Source: Sycobia sp. Sy_11 (taxonomy: Eukaryota > Arthropoda > Insecta > Hymenoptera > Epichrysomallidae). From it: DNA of 64,000 nt. The position numbers and the translations under genes are program-made. The notes below the pieces were generated by a model. The model was not told the DNA's origin and did no database searches. It worked only from the letters and a program-made list of their open reading frames with translations. Below, piece by piece: positions 12,477 to 25,386 of this stretch (position 1 is its first letter; every line of letters begins with the position of its first letter). The stretch spans positions 781,001 to 845,000 of the forward strand of contig JACCIC010000001.1 in NCBI GenBank assembly GCA_018907035.1. Reading direction: 5' to 3'.

Positions 12477-12665
12477 AAGGTGTGGAGACTGACAAACTAG
12501 GTTTCTGAGTCTACGATATGTTACACGGATACCGAATTCGAGCAGGTTTTCCTAATCGAAATTTATTGCAATGGATTTGGCCATAAGTTTTTCTTGCTCC
12601 ACAGGCAAAACTCCGGGTGAATGTAAAGTGACTGGGTTAAATTAAGATTTAGGTCAAATTTATTT
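12477..12665 (+). repeat. Diverged direct repeat, copy B
   Basis: Counterpart of 10759-10950, in the same orientation and about 1.7 kb away. Shared blocks are TACACGGATA, TTCGAGCA and GTTTTCCTAATC. No terminal TG...CA or target-site duplication was found that would prove an LTR. Confidence 0.4.
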
Positions 12666-13029
12666 AAAAAACAAATCATTTACATGTAACTAATATAAAT
12701 AAAATCTATATATTATACAATTAAAATGTTTCATCAAAATAATGAAATATTTATTCATCAAATATTCATCAAAATTATGAAACAGAGTTATTGCGCCAAC
12801 AACTGCGCATTTATTAGCAGGTAGGTCGTTCTCAATGATTCCAGAATTTAATAATTTATCTATTTCAGATAATCGACTAACTTCATGAAAACTAATTACA
12901 AAAGCACAGCAGGATTTTTGGAAGCGATTACATGTACATAACCGGAATGAATTACAAAGGCACCAAAAATGGATAAAGCGAATCTATTTGTCTAAGAATC
13001 TATAGTTGTTTCAATGAACAAGACTATAA

Positions 13030-13221
13030 TATGCGTGCGATAGCTGCTTGCTAGCATCATACATAAATACCCTGGAGGATGGATCTGTGCGTGTGGTCGA
13101 TATTAAAACCACCAACGATCTCTTAAATGAAACGTTAGAATATCATGTTCGCTGCTGAATTCTTAAGAAATATATTGCGTGCGATCCTTCATGCACAATT
13201 GCAGGAACTGTCTTTGGATAA
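13030..13221 (+). pseudogene. Decayed coding-like stretch, unidentified
   Basis: After an in-frame TAA at 13027-13029, 42 codons are open to TGA at 13156-13158, and the same frame then continues 20 codons to TAA at 13219-13221. The translation contains LEDGSVRVVDIKTTNDLLNE, which looks like genuine protein sequence (mixed polarity, non-AT codons), and ACDSC / ACDPSC patterns on either side of the stop. There is no ATG and no clear splice sites. I do not recognise the family. It is best read as a broken exon or an old mobile-element remnant. Confidence 0.3.
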
Positions 13222-16200
13222 ATTTCTTTATAGAAGAAATATACCTATATTAATTTATCCAACTCGTGTGAATATGTCATTTAAGCCGATAGCGTAATTT
13301 AATTAAATTAATAGTTTTAGAGTATTGTGTAGATACTTTGTAATATTTAGTTAGAAACAATATTGTTACAAATTGAATTATAATTCATGATTCTTTCTTT
13401 CAACTTTAAGATATAATTGCCTCTTAATTCATTGCGTGATATTTATTCTAAATTATATATTTATTATAAATATTATACATATTCAATGGACGTAATTACG
13501 CCTGCATAGCGTTTGCATTTAAAATTGCATGCTTAATTTGATCTCAAATCTGGAAATTATATTCGATTTGCTTTATATCAGTACATAAATTTCCATTTAT
13601 AACTATTTATGGACTGTTTATGTTTCAAAATTAATTAATATGGTTCATTTATCGTCAGCCTTTGAATATGGAGACTATGTCGCGTAGCAAATAGTTCAAT
13701 ACTTATATATATTTATTTTTTCCACACGTCAGCAGGCTGTTTGCGGAGTTGCGTGATATCGTTGCGCCGCGCCGCCGAACTACCGTACTGTCGCAATGAG
13801 GTCGAAAATAGGGACATCAATTTCGGTGAATGTATTAACCACATAAATGCATCCATGTACCGATTGGTAGATCGTAGTGGATTATTGCATTTTCGTTTAT
13901 CGATTATCTTCCTCAAGCTTTATTTAAAATCCGGTATTTTATACACTATTGCTACTGCCCCTTTGCTATTTTAACGAATCTTAGCGCTTTGAGAGTTTAT
14001 TATAAAATTTAAGTACACTTTGTGCATCAGGTTTTCTAGTATGAGCACCTCTAATTTCACACCCAGCATTCACGTTCGTTACGAACTGTGCATTGCAACT
14101 AAAGAACTGCCTTACCTGTTCTAGCCTTTTTTCTTTTTTCTCCCATTTACGGCACAAAGATTTAAGTCTTCGTATGATTTGACATTCTCACAATTTCGTT
14201 ACAAAAAATCATTTACTTCAAAATAACAGTTTTTATGAGCTTCTTATCGATAATGTAATTTAAATTCTCAAAGATTAATATTAATTTTATTGTTTTTTTA
14301 GGTACAAAATATTCATATATACTCTATTCCAGTGTACAAATGATTACAAAATTCATGATTTTCGGAATTTTCCATTTCATTAAAAAAATTATTAAAAGAC
14401 TTTTTTCAAACATTAAGAATGTTTAAGAAATATATATTTATTAGCAATGCTCCAAAATAGTAACAAAAGGTTTCTTATCTTTAGCAGTGATTACGGTCAT
14501 CAAATTATCTGAAATATAAACTAACAGAAAAATAAGTAAATTAAAAAGGATTCTACGTTCCATAAAACATATTTTTAAATAATATCAAATAAATATATGA
14601 CCTAAACAAAAACGACAATCCTTTCGTCTATATGAAAATGATGATTTTTTATTATCAAAAAAATACTTTCAATGCATATTTAACGGAATGAAAAACAAAT
14701 TTTTAGTTGATAGAACAATTCATTTTTGGATTGGAATTGGAGTAAATGTGAAACATATATCATTTTGAGAAAGACTCATTCAAAAGTTTCTTTGACGCTG
14801 TGCCCGTGGCCTTAGGCCAACATGAAGGAGTTTGTGTGCACTGTAATAAAATCGCGGTTGTATATGTGTTCGCGGTTATATAGGTGAATAGGTGCTCACT
14901 AACACCATATCACTCACCCCTAAGGGAAAAAATTACTTGCTAATATTTTAAAAAAATATAGGCAACATCGTATGCCTACAAAATTTAAATAAATCCCGAT
15001 GGTGGTAGAGAAGATTGGTTTATATATTTGCAACTTTCCTCCATGCGTTCGTAACATAGGCTCAATGTTTTCTGAGGAACAGCGAGAACCTGTCAAAAAT
15101 ACATTGATTATGGACACAAATTATGAGAACCACAGATGATGCATTACTAAAATTATCGCAAAAATATCATAAATCTGGAGAAGAAATCGCGTAAACACTT
15201 AAATATAAATATATACTTCTAAATATAGTAGCATAAAGAAATAATATAATTTATTATATCATACATTTCGATTAATTATTGATATTTGACTAATAGACGG
15301 GTAAGGCATGTGCTTTATTTACATAAAAAAGAACATCACTCTTACAATTAATTATTAATACTAAATTTGTCTTGCGTGTTAACGTTTTTTTTCACTCAGT
15401 GCAGGGAACGAAGTTATTTTATTTATTAAGTTAGTAAACAACTTAAGTAAAAATTCATGTATTAAAATACTAAAATTACATCAAATTATTTTTAACTACT
15501 TAAAATTTATCTTAAAAAAATTTAATTAATTAAAAAATTATGTGAGAAGAAAGAACAAAAAAATTTTAAAGTCTAAGAAAGTTATTTGAATTTTAATTAA
15601 GACGAAAAATTTTTAATGTTAAATATTAAAGAAAATGATACAATTTAATTAAGAAAATACAATTCTGATTAAGCAGAAATTGTAAAAAAAAGAAATTAAA
15701 ATGTTCAATTTTAACAATTCTGGAAAAAAGTAAATTATAACTAGTCAACATTTATGACAAATTGTATAAAAATGAATTTAACTTGTAAATTATTTAAAAT
15801 ATCTAGACTCTGTTAAATTTAAAAAAAGGAAAGAAAATAAAATTGTATCCTTATAACAAAAGAAATATTTTAGTTGCAGCTGAATTATTTAAATTATTCA
15901 AATTGAGCTTTAAAATATGTAATTACAAATATTAATTTGTAAGTGTTCGCTAACGCTACAACGCAATTTCTCATCTACTTTAGTTTTTTCCAGCTTCGTT
16001 CTAAAATTATCTATTCTAATTGAATATAAGCATATTTAAAAACTTTCAAAGCAATAAGATATAAAAAAAAATGTTAATTCTAATAATATACTTGAATATG
16101 ATTTGCGCGATACCTGTCAGAAAATTGTGCAAGCTGTCATTGGAAATTATCAGCTGATAAATCGATAAAAGTAAGCTTTGATTCCAGCGGATGGTAAGGC

Positions 16201-19200
16201 AAAAATCTTGAACGGACGTGTGGTGTTGCATGAGAAATATTATAGAGAGAACTGATTATATATATATGTATATATATATACTGTCGCCGTTGAACCTTCT
16301 CGAATGTCCTGATATTCCAAGCATACACGCTACTACACTTATGCTCTGCATAGGAAGTATTTAAATACTTACATGAATCAGAATCAAGACCTTTTAGTAC
16401 ATACATTATTCATCTGCTATATATATATTCTTAATACGTAGAGAAAAAAATTAAAAGCTCGTTGGCAGTTAGCTTCTAAAAAATAATAAATACGTAATCC
16501 AATTAAACGTACTATTTGCTTACTAATTTTTTTAATAACTGTATTTAAAGATTTTCGAACTCAAAACAAAATATAGTAAATGTCTATCATTACGTACAAA
16601 AACGTAACAGCATATATGTTCTTTCTATTGTATATTAAGATTTTAATAGACAATTACATTTAAAATTATTTCACACGGCTCCATTTTTTCAATCTTTAAG
16701 AATGTTCTACTTCCGCAATCATGTTCTAATTTGATTATTATTTTTAGCGGTCGATAAATCGCTAGTATCAATTGAACATTCAAAGTAAACATATATATAT
16801 AATATTTGCTCTTTATGCTATATAACCAACTATATATATCAATAACTATATATAGCAATACAATACAATAGCGTCTTATCTAGTTAAAATTTTGTTTTAT
16901 TATAAAGTAACTGCAGTTTGGAGATATTGTCTACAAGTATTCATGAAAACAACGACAGTTAAATAATTCGTGGTATTGAGCAAATTCATGTATTTTCTAA
17001 AAAATGAATAATTGTACAAGACAGAATTTTGAAATACTGGTACATCTTTGTCAGCATAGCCAGGCAGTGGGTACATAGAGTTTTTATACTTTCTTTATTT
17101 TTTCAATAAACAAATTTATTTATACATGTTTTCCCAAACAGTAGGATTTTTTAAGTGAATTTTTTGATTGACACTATTATAAATACTAAACTTATATTTC
17201 ACTAGTTGAAGATTCATACTATTTAAAAGTTGTATAATTTAAAAATATACGTTTTAATCGAATTTGTATGTAATTTCGTATAGTATAACATTTTTAAAAA
17301 ATATATGTTAATAGTATGGTTTATTTTGTAATATCTATAATTTGAAGTAATATATGTATATTATTATAGTACATTTCTCACAGTAATTAAATTTACATAT
17401 TAATTATAAAAATTAATATTTTTTAATCTTAAATAAAATTATATGGAAATTATTTTTAACACTCGAAATTTCAAGGTAATTTTTAACAGAATGTATTTTA
17501 GAGAGAAAGTGATCGGAGAGACTATAATATGCAACTTGTAGTGTTAAAAACCTATGGTCTTGAAATCTGAATTCTAAATATTGTATTATAGTATTTTATG
17601 ACTAATCGCGATAAAACGACAGAAATCATTCCTTCAAATTCTGGTCATTTCTAAACTGATTGATCAACTGCAATAAATTTTCATCTACAATTTTAATATA
17701 AAACATTTTCTGATAATTTCATCGGCTTCAATTTGACTCCATTAAACATCACGCGTTCGATAATTTCGATGCTGCGCGATATCGTTGATCAAAGGAGAAA
17801 AAAAAGTTGCCTACAGCTTTGAAAGTCAATTATAACAATAACGAGCTCGCGGAAAAGAAAAATATAAGAAACAAAATGTTTTTCTCGCATCGGTGAACAT
17901 ATTGGTTATAAGGAAAAGGTAAAAACTGACATATTTATAAGGATATTTTGATAACTTGATATAAATTTGTACACGGTAGATAAACAAAGTAAAACCGTCT
18001 ATAATTTAACCATCTCGTTGCTTACCAAGAAACTAGAAAATTTTTTCTTCTTATTCATCTTGTCTCAATTCCAATGTTCAATATTCTAAAATAAATATTC
18101 AGTTCTCTTTGGAATATTTTTATATGATATTTTGTAAAGTATGCTTGTAAAGAAATAAAAATTTAGTGTATAAAACATTATCTATATATTAGCTCTCTTA
18201 AATATACAAAATCTCTATATATTTAAAAAAGCTCGATCATATAATTATATAATCAATCAATTGCATTACAGATCAACAATTGTACGTACTGTTGTATAAT
18301 ATTTATTAAATCATAATATATATTTGTTATATAAATTGCCTTAATCGGCTTTATAGCGCTCAACAATTAGAGCTGTTACGAAATTTGCATCGCACTGCGC
18401 TTCTATTACGCAGTGAACATATACTACAAATACTAAAGATTGTAATAAAAAAAGTTCGAAAAAAACATTTATACATATCATTCCGGAAAGACGAGAAAAC
18501 AAACCCGATATTTTAGAGTGGAATGACACTCAACGGGAACGCTCACAAAATTCTTATTGCACCGGAATGCGCAACGCCGCTCGTCTTATTAATAACGAAA
18601 TTTTAGAACGCAATTTTGCAAAATATACAGTCCGAGGAGAGGGGGATGGGAGCACGACGTTTTGCGCTTTATACAGACGTTTATTGATCGACTGCTACTC
18701 CCGTTTCTGCGTTGTTCGAGAATATCGAGACATACAGTATATATTACCACAGTTAATTCTGTCTTTATTTATTTTATAAATTTACGATACTATTACAATG
18801 ATATTTTGAAAAATCGAATAAGAAAAAATAATTAAAAAACTTATATGTTGGAACCTGTGTTATTTATAAGTTAAAGCATATCATGATTTATATAAATGAA
18901 CGCCGTTATTAAGAATATTAAAAAAAAAAATTGACGCTTTTAAGCCGAAGACTGGAATACATTTCGTGCTTTTACATTGAAAACTGATAAAAATTCAGTT
19001 GTTAGACTTTTTTCGTCGTGGCCAGTACGTGAAATTTGCTGCTAATTTTCGCCGCAAGAAATGAATTATGCTTATCTTCTTTGGTAGGGTCGATTCAATT
19101 ATATATTTATTTGAGTGTTTAGAAATAGAACATTTCAAGACAATGTCGAGAAGTACGGAGAGTAAAGCACATGGTAACAGAAAGCATAGCAGCATTAAAC

Positions 19201-19599
19201 AGCGATTGATTTACTTGAAATGTGCCTACATAGACACACAAGATAGTTCTTTCAAAAGTACATTGCAAGTGTAAAAATAATGAATAATAAAAGTCGGATC
19301 CATGGAGCTCGGTCAATGTTAATAATAATAATCAATAATAATGATCAAGCATAATAATCAAGCTTCGAAGTATAGCTTTGCGAAGAGAAAATCTATTTAG
19401 GATTTATTATAATATAAAAAATTATGTATGATTTATCCAACTTATTATTGAAACTTAAACTAGCTTTAAAAACTCTATCGATTACTCTACATATAAATAA
19501 AAATGAGCGCCTATAGCAATCGAATCTATTTTACTTTTTTCGCAAATGTGCTTAAAACAATTGCATGTGTATTTTAGATTCAATCTATATGTCTATATA
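13222..19599. other. Intergenic AT-rich DNA
   Basis: About 6.4 kb without a supported gene. Slightly GC-richer islets occur at 13720-13900, 14800-14900 and 18340-18720. Each opens frames of 60-77 codons on one or both strands, without recognisable motifs. Short TATA runs occur at 16254-16280. I see no RNA gene. Confidence 0.5.
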
Positions 19600-19619
19600 A
19601 GTATTTAAAAATCAATGCG

Positions 19620-19760
19620 GACGTACGGCGAAAATACGGCGGCGGCAGGAAAATGGATTTGCAGTAACGACGCGCGGCGCCCGGCGCATTACGTGACTTT
19701 TGGAAAATCCTTTTTGACCTTGGATATAAAAATGCGAGGATGCGATTAGCCAGTTTTATG
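19620..19760 (+). promoter_or_regulatory. Candidate promoter: GC patch, nuclear-receptor half-site, TATA box
   Basis: A sharply GC-rich patch (19620-19690, with CGGCGGCGG and GCGCGGCGCCCGGCGC) is followed by TTACGTGAC, an extended nuclear-receptor half-site TGACCTTGG at 19715-19723 (FTZ-F1/ERR type) and TATAAAAA at 19725-19732. About 30 bases later GCCAGTTTT could serve as an initiator near 19753. The arrangement is promoter-like, but no gene downstream could be proven. Confidence 0.35.
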
Positions 19761-19807
19761 CATTGTGATAAGCTAATGTTGATATATAAAGTGTATTTAT
19801 GCCGACA

Positions 19808-19894
19808 ATGAAACCACGTCCATTAATTAAATATTCAAGGTTGCTTGCTTTGCAACTGTCCCTGTTTACATTATGTGTATACGTATGCACATAA
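19808..19894 (+). CDS. Short ORF with signal-peptide-like profile
   Basis: The ATG lies about 55 bases past the putative start site of the promoter-like patch at 19620-19760. It opens 28 codons: a basic MKPRPLIKYSR head, then a hydrophobic LLALQLSLFTLCVYVC core. Possible donors (GTATAC, GTATGC) lie inside the last codons, so it could be the first exon of a secreted-peptide gene. The downstream sequence is microsatellite and no second exon was found. A chance frame is the more likely explanation. Confidence 0.15.
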   Translation: MKPRPLIKYSRLLALQLSLFTLCVYVCT

Positions 19895-19984
19895 ATAGAT
19901 ATACACTGTCGTATATACTACTGTTAATTTATCATCTTGGACTCTTCCAAAACCGAAGCGCTGCATATGATATATAAATACAAA

Positions 19985-20034
19985 CATACATACATACATA
20001 CATACATACATACATACATACATACATACATACA

Positions 20035-20070
<36 letters not shown>

Positions 20071-20075
20071 TATAT
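19985..20075. repeat. (TACA)n / (AT)n compound microsatellite
   Basis: A run of about 19 TACA tetranucleotides passes into TATATATA. It creates repetitive MYVC minus-strand frames that are not genes. Confidence 0.95.
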
Positions 20076-20292
20076 TCTGAAACTTATACAGCATTTCGTG
20101 CAGCTGTATCAAGCGCTACTTCTCGTCCGCTTAGCTGTGATTCCTGCGCAGCTGTTAAACAGAGACCATTCATTTTGAACGGAATTATTGTATTATAATC
20201 AACAAAAATTAACATAAAAGTAATTAAAATAATAATCTATATATTATATAAATTTTTCATTTCGTGAATATATTATAAATATTAATGATTAT

Positions 20293-20296
<4 letters not shown>

Positions 20297-20355
<59 letters not shown>
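20297..20355. repeat. (AT)n microsatellite
   Basis: A pure AT run of nearly 60 bases. A second similar run lies at 20590-20633. Confidence 0.95.
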
Positions 20356-20356
<1 letters not shown>

Positions 20357-20587
20357 TGTCAAAGTCTGTACCCATCCATATTTTTATGTATATAAGTATA
20401 TTAATTGTTTATCAGAATTTTTTTGCTGCCAAATGTATTCTTCTGACTTGATTAACTAAAATCTACGAATTCGAAGAAGCCACTTTAAACGAATAAATGG
20501 AATCAGAACGAATAATATTATATGGCTTCAGAGTTTGGTATATGTACTTCTGATAAATAGTATAACGATAATACGTAATATGTGAGA

Positions 20588-20589
<2 letters not shown>

Positions 20590-20633
<44 letters not shown>
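20590..20633. repeat. (AT)n microsatellite
   Basis: A pure AT dinucleotide run of about 22 repeats. Confidence 0.95.
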
Positions 20634-20635
<2 letters not shown>

Positions 20636-20944
20636 TTAATATATGAAAATTTTAAACATTTTAATTTATGTTATTTTTAAAACATTACACGCAAATATCC
20701 ATAAAAATATAAATAAATTAAATTGATTTAGCCATTGAAAACATCATATCGTGTATTTCTGGTCATTTAAAACCAAGTATTTAAAGTGAATTCGAATTAA
20801 ACAAATAATTATTTCAGAAAAATTCAATTTAAAAAAAAAAGAGCGGTCAAGGTCGCTCTGGTCTACGATATGCATCAGTGTGTGTAAAAATATACGCGCT
20901 AAAAGGAAAATAGTTTTTCTCTTCAGGCTCCTCTTTGTATACGG

Positions 20945-21027
20945 ATTATTTTAAAATCAAAAAAAATGCAGAAACTTCTACTGCGAATTATTTTAAAATC
21001 AAAAAAAATGCAGAAACTTCTACTGCG
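20945..21027 (+). repeat. 42-bp direct tandem duplication
   Basis: The segment 20945-20986 is repeated immediately at 20987-21027 with no visible change across the shared bases (ATTATTTTAAAATC ... ACTTCTACTGCG). The identity indicates a recent slippage or duplication event. Confidence 0.9.
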
Positions 21028-22178
21028 CTGCGCTTAAAAATAAATTCAGTTTATTTATAATAGAAATTATCAATTCTATATAATTTTTATTTACCATAAT
21101 TTGTATGAAAAAAATAATTTTCACTCTACCCATGCATTTTTGATTCGTATATTAATATAAATATTATTATGCACATATTCTATTATGTATATATTTTATT
21201 TTATATATATAAAGGTAGGAAGATATTATACTTCGACGATCCCATAAGCCAACTCTGCGACGAAAATTAACAGAAAATGCACGATCATTAAATTTAATTC
21301 GTAGAATTTTGAAAGTAAAATTTCAAATTGTATTTAATTTTCTGCGCAAAAATATGAAATCTGTTAATTTTCGACGCAAAATTTGAAATGCTATGGAGTA
21401 AAAAAGGATTTTATAGAAGTTTTGATGTAATCAATACTATACTGAAAATTTAAGTTTCTTCTGAACTGCTGAAGTTTTTCTGGTATTAGAGATTGTATTA
21501 GCATAATCTTTGAAATGATATAGGATGAACTCTTTTATAAAAAGAGGCTAAAGTATACTGCTTATACTACTTCTTTCGGATATTATATAATTAAATTTAA
21601 TAATAATAAAAAATTTAAAGTGACTTTAGAAGAATAACTTATAACTCTGTAACCAACAAAGTCCATTTAAATGAAAAATTTTTACAAACGTTTCCCGCAA
21701 AAATTTTATAATCATTTACACGCATGCACGAAATTTCGTTTCTTTAAAGTTATTAAAAATCTTATACAATCTTAAGATCCAATAAAATTTTTATTTAGCA
21801 ACATGACCTCGACGGTAAAATTAATTTTAAAAGATAAACAATTGATGTTCGAATTGAAAGTTATTATTTGTATGTTTTAAGGATGATCATTGTTAATATT
21901 AGTATAAATATATATATTTTTATAAAACTGACAAATGAGAATTTCATTATAATGTTAAAATAAGTGAAATATCTGGAATTAATTGATTTTTTTTAAAGCT
22001 GCAACAATCGCTACAAATTTATTCAATAACTTTATATGAATTTTTAAGGAATTTATATGGTCATGTCAAAATCATAATATTAAAAGCAATTAAATTTGCT
22101 ACCAGAGTAGCCTTAAAAGGGTTTTTGAAAAGTTTTGAATTTTATTACACAAATTTTTAAAAAAAACACGAAAATAAT

Positions 22179-22181
<3 letters not shown>

Positions 22182-22224
<43 letters not shown>
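22182..22224. repeat. (AT)n microsatellite
   Basis: A pure AT dinucleotide run of about 21 repeats. Confidence 0.95.
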
Positions 22225-22227
<3 letters not shown>

Positions 22228-22529
22228 TTTTATAATAATGAATAAATATCATTAAAATAACCTTTTACGTATAAATATATTTAAATACTTCGAAAACTTT
22301 TCAATTAGCATTGAATAAACCATATAGAATAAACTTTTTCATAGTATTGTTCAGTAGTTATATTTAAAAAAGTTCGAAGTTTCATTTTATTTTCTCTTTT
22401 GAACAATGCAATAAAACGCAGCAAACTGCACGAAGCGAAGCAACATCTGCCACCAACGGGTACCTTGTCTTTGATAATACGTGGCAGAATGACGTGCACC
22501 AATGCATTTCATTCACCAAGCCTGACCGA

Positions 22530-22566
22530 TGTGTGTGTGTGTGCATGCGCGCGCGTGTGTGTGTGT
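22530..22566. repeat. (GT)n(GC)n alternating purine-pyrimidine tract
   Basis: GTGTGTGTGTGTGCATGCGCGCGCG followed by more GT repeats. Such alternating tracts are prone to Z-DNA. It lies next to a GC-richer islet (22420-22510) with an unsupported short minus-strand frame. Confidence 0.9.
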
Positions 22567-23999
22567 TTATAATAATTACAAAAATATTTTTGTTTTTGTT
22601 TTTGGTTCAATAGTTTAATATCACGGAAATAAAAAGCATAACGTGAGTTCTGTGTATACAAGGCGCAGGTTAAAAATAAACTTTCCATATCGACCTATAT
22701 TAATAATTCATTATCCTCAGGAAATTTGTATATATCGAATTGTATAATCGATGCCTTTTCAAGTAGTATGCACGGTTGATTTACGATGTTTCTAGCAGAA
22801 CTCAAAACTAGACGAAAAAGAAATAAAACAAAAAAATAGATTAAAAAAATAATTAAAGCATTTTGAAAATAGTACATGATTCATATATCTATAGAGATCA
22901 CGTTTCATGCTTTTGTAAAAATATTTATATAGAAAAAATATTGAATATATAGAAAATATAGACATTTTTTATATCTACATTTATTACAACTGAACATTTA
23001 ATCAAAATTATAAGTATTCGTAGTAACATTTTTCAACTTTTGACTAATATTTTTTTCATTATTTTCATAATACATCATCCCGATGAAATAAAAAAATTTT
23101 ATCATCTCTTTTATAAATAGTATTTTCATGATTTAAGATTAATGACTCAGGAGTCGCGTTCTACCACCTTATGAAAAATATATTTTTTAAGTATGTTATC
23201 GAAAGGAATGGAAATTGATGCAATTTTTATGGAATTAGAAAATATTTTCTAAAAAAATATAAGGTTCCGGTGCGAGGTCAAGCTTAGCTAATTTCTTTCG
23301 TCATTAATTACATGTATATATATTTAAAAATATTGTTTGAACAAAAAAAAATAAACTTTTAATATTGAATGCTATATTGAATGATATCTATGGTGTGTAG
23401 TGTCTGTTATTTGCGGAGTGAGTGTGGATTGTGGGTGTATGGAGTGAGTATTATATTGAGTGGTATATTGAGTGTTATTGAAACATACAATTTCGAAGAA
23501 ATATTTTATATATTAATAATTTATAATTTGTTGTCATATTTTTTGATAGTAAAGTCTGAAGCATTCGCGGGTCTATGCACCCAAACTTGTTAAACTTGGT
23601 TATAAATTATTTTTTTTTACTATTGAGTTTATTTTTAAACTTATACGAAAACTTATGTAAACATACGCAAAAATTAATACAAACGTCCAATTTCTAACAA
23701 AGGGTGAAATATTTATTAAACAAAAAAAAAACAAAAAAAAAACGTAAGCATTAGGAAAAATTAAAAATCGAATTATAGGTTTAAAAAACAGTCTCTTTTT
23801 GATCTTCCAATCAGTACAAATGTAGAAAAATGTACAATAGCATTACAAATAGAGTTATCATTTAAAAATAAACAGATAACGTGGATAGCAAAGTATAGAA
23901 GTATAAATATTTATATTGGCCATTTAAATCTTAAATATCCTACACCAGCACGCAAATACATCAGCTTATCTTTCCATAATTTTCGTCGTAATCACAATC
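22567..23999. other. Intergenic AT-rich DNA
   Basis: No supported gene. A short GT-rich plus-strand stretch at 23381-23593 is open but low in complexity. Two A-rich runs (AAAAAAAAACAAAAAAAAAA type) occur near 23720-23740. Confidence 0.5.
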
Positions 24000-24934
24000 C
24001 ATATAAATGTGTTTATAATAAATTAAATGCCACAGTTGCCCTGTAAACAACACATTATGTATCCGTATTTTAGATCGAACATGGCACGAGATCTTCAGTC
24101 CCGCCCCTCTCGCGAAGTATTTATACACTGTTTATCCGTCAATAATTCAGCTACCGTCGAAATACGTTTTCCACAGAAACAACAGACCGCCGACAAAGGC
24201 GAAGCTGATAACATTGACAACTATTGGCAGGATCCCGGCGACGATTATCAGCTCCTTCCACATGAATCCGCCCTCATTTTTAGACTGTTCCTCAGTTTCA
24301 TCCGACATCTTATACATATTCCTATCTATCTGTATATAATCTATTATTTTCTAATACTGCGCAGTTGGGTTGTTGTCGTCGGCCGGCACGTTTACGTCCC
24401 GGCCGGTGCGCGGCGCGCACGATCTCGTCGCCTCCTGTATTATATTTTCTATATATTTCTGACCTTGCCGGCTTGCCCGTGTATATAGAGACCATCAACG
24501 TTCCCCTTTATTTCTGCGCAGTTGTTCTCGGTTCTCGCTTCTGGATGATGGTCCCCGCGCAAAAACACCTTTTCCAGTTTCCCCCCGCACGCTACAATGC
24601 GGCGTTGCTGATTTGCAGGTTCGGTAGAGTCGTAGTGGCTGTTGCTCAGTACAGCTCGGGCACGGCCGTTACAATGTATATATATATGTATATATATATA
24701 TATATATAAGCAGCCAAAAAATGAGGCTGTGTCTACCGCATGTACTGATGCTCTCTATATCGGATGCACACTGCACACAGGCATGCACACGCGCACACAC
24801 ACTGTACGCAGTATATACGCAGCAACAGCAGAGCCCCGGGCGAACGTGCCAGAACTCTCGTTCGCCTTCTACGCGATCAATACTGTGACCGGCTCTACTC
24901 CCTCCACTGCTGCGGTGTGCTATACATAATATAA

Positions 24935-24968
24935 ATGCGCGCGCGCGCCTGTGTGTGTGTGTGTGTGT
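24935..24968. repeat. (GC)n(GT)n alternating tract
   Basis: GCGCGCGCGC passes directly into a GT run, an alternating purine-pyrimidine tract with Z-DNA potential, about 330 bases upstream of the heat-shock element. Confidence 0.9.
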
Positions 24969-25298
24969 TCCGGCGAAACTGCGCCGTAAATCGAACAATG
25001 CCGCGAGGACTACGATATATATGCATAGAAACCAAGAAAAAACCAACCGTTGCTTCGACTACGGTTGGCTCTTCAAGTCGAAAATCCCTTTTCAAAAAAT
25101 TATATTCTACAGAAGCTTAAAAAAACCGGGCGAAGGGACCCGTTTTTATTGCGAATGCGAGACTATAGATATCTATATCTAGATATAGTTCGCTACAGAT
25201 TCTCGAATCTGCGCCGGCGCGTCGTACAGTAGCATCTATATATATAGTAGGCATTAGCGCAGCATACAAACACAAAGGACGGGCGCTGGCTTTTTTAG

Positions 25299-25328
25299 CT
25301 TCGAGAACGTTCGAGAAGGCTTCGTTCG
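25299..25328 (+). promoter_or_regulatory. Heat-shock element (HSF binding site)
   Basis: Inverted pentamers are arranged exactly as the HSF consensus requires: TTC 25300-25302, GAA 25305-25307, TTC 25310-25312, GAA 25315-25317, each separated by two bases. A further TTC follows at 25321-25323 (three-base gap) and another at 25325-25327. Four perfect contiguous units are enough to bind an HSF trimer. The element ends about 30-40 bases before the TATA box, a typical position in heat-inducible promoters. Confidence 0.85.
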
Positions 25329-25356
25329 CCGCGCCGCCGCGCTGGCTTCCGGCGGC

Positions 25357-25364
25357 TATAAAAG
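25357..25364 (+). promoter_or_regulatory. TATA box of the heat-shock-type promoter
   Basis: TATAAAAG in a GC-rich context, immediately downstream of the heat-shock element. It predicts a start near 25385-25390. Together the two elements are a strong focused promoter on the plus strand. Confidence 0.85.
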
Positions 25365-25386
25365 ACGCGCGGCTCGCCGGGCCGAG

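Larger units (their letters stand above)
20076..22181. other. Intergenic AT-rich DNA
   Basis: Apart from the two AT runs and the 42-bp duplication, this stretch shows no coding segment. An extended nuclear-receptor-like half-site, TCAAGGTCG, occurs at 20845-20853. Confidence 0.5.
24000..25356 (+). promoter_or_regulatory. CpG- and GC-rich upstream region of the heat-shock-type locus
   Basis: GC content rises in steps across this stretch up to the TATA box. It contains AT and CA/GT/GC microsatellites (24675-24710, 24935-24968) and many CpG dinucleotides. Frames on both strands are open here (for example 24027-24488 plus and 24669-25046 minus), but they overlap each other and cross simple repeats, so I treat them as compositional. 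The region ends in the heat-shock element and TATA box. Confidence 0.4.

Noticed and set aside
19871..20112. Two overlapping MYVC-repeat frames on the minus strand
   Set aside because: They are translations of the TACA microsatellite.
22305..22502. Minus-strand 65-codon frame next to the GT/GC tract
   Set aside because: No motif and no supporting exons; the cysteine-rich appearance is not enough.
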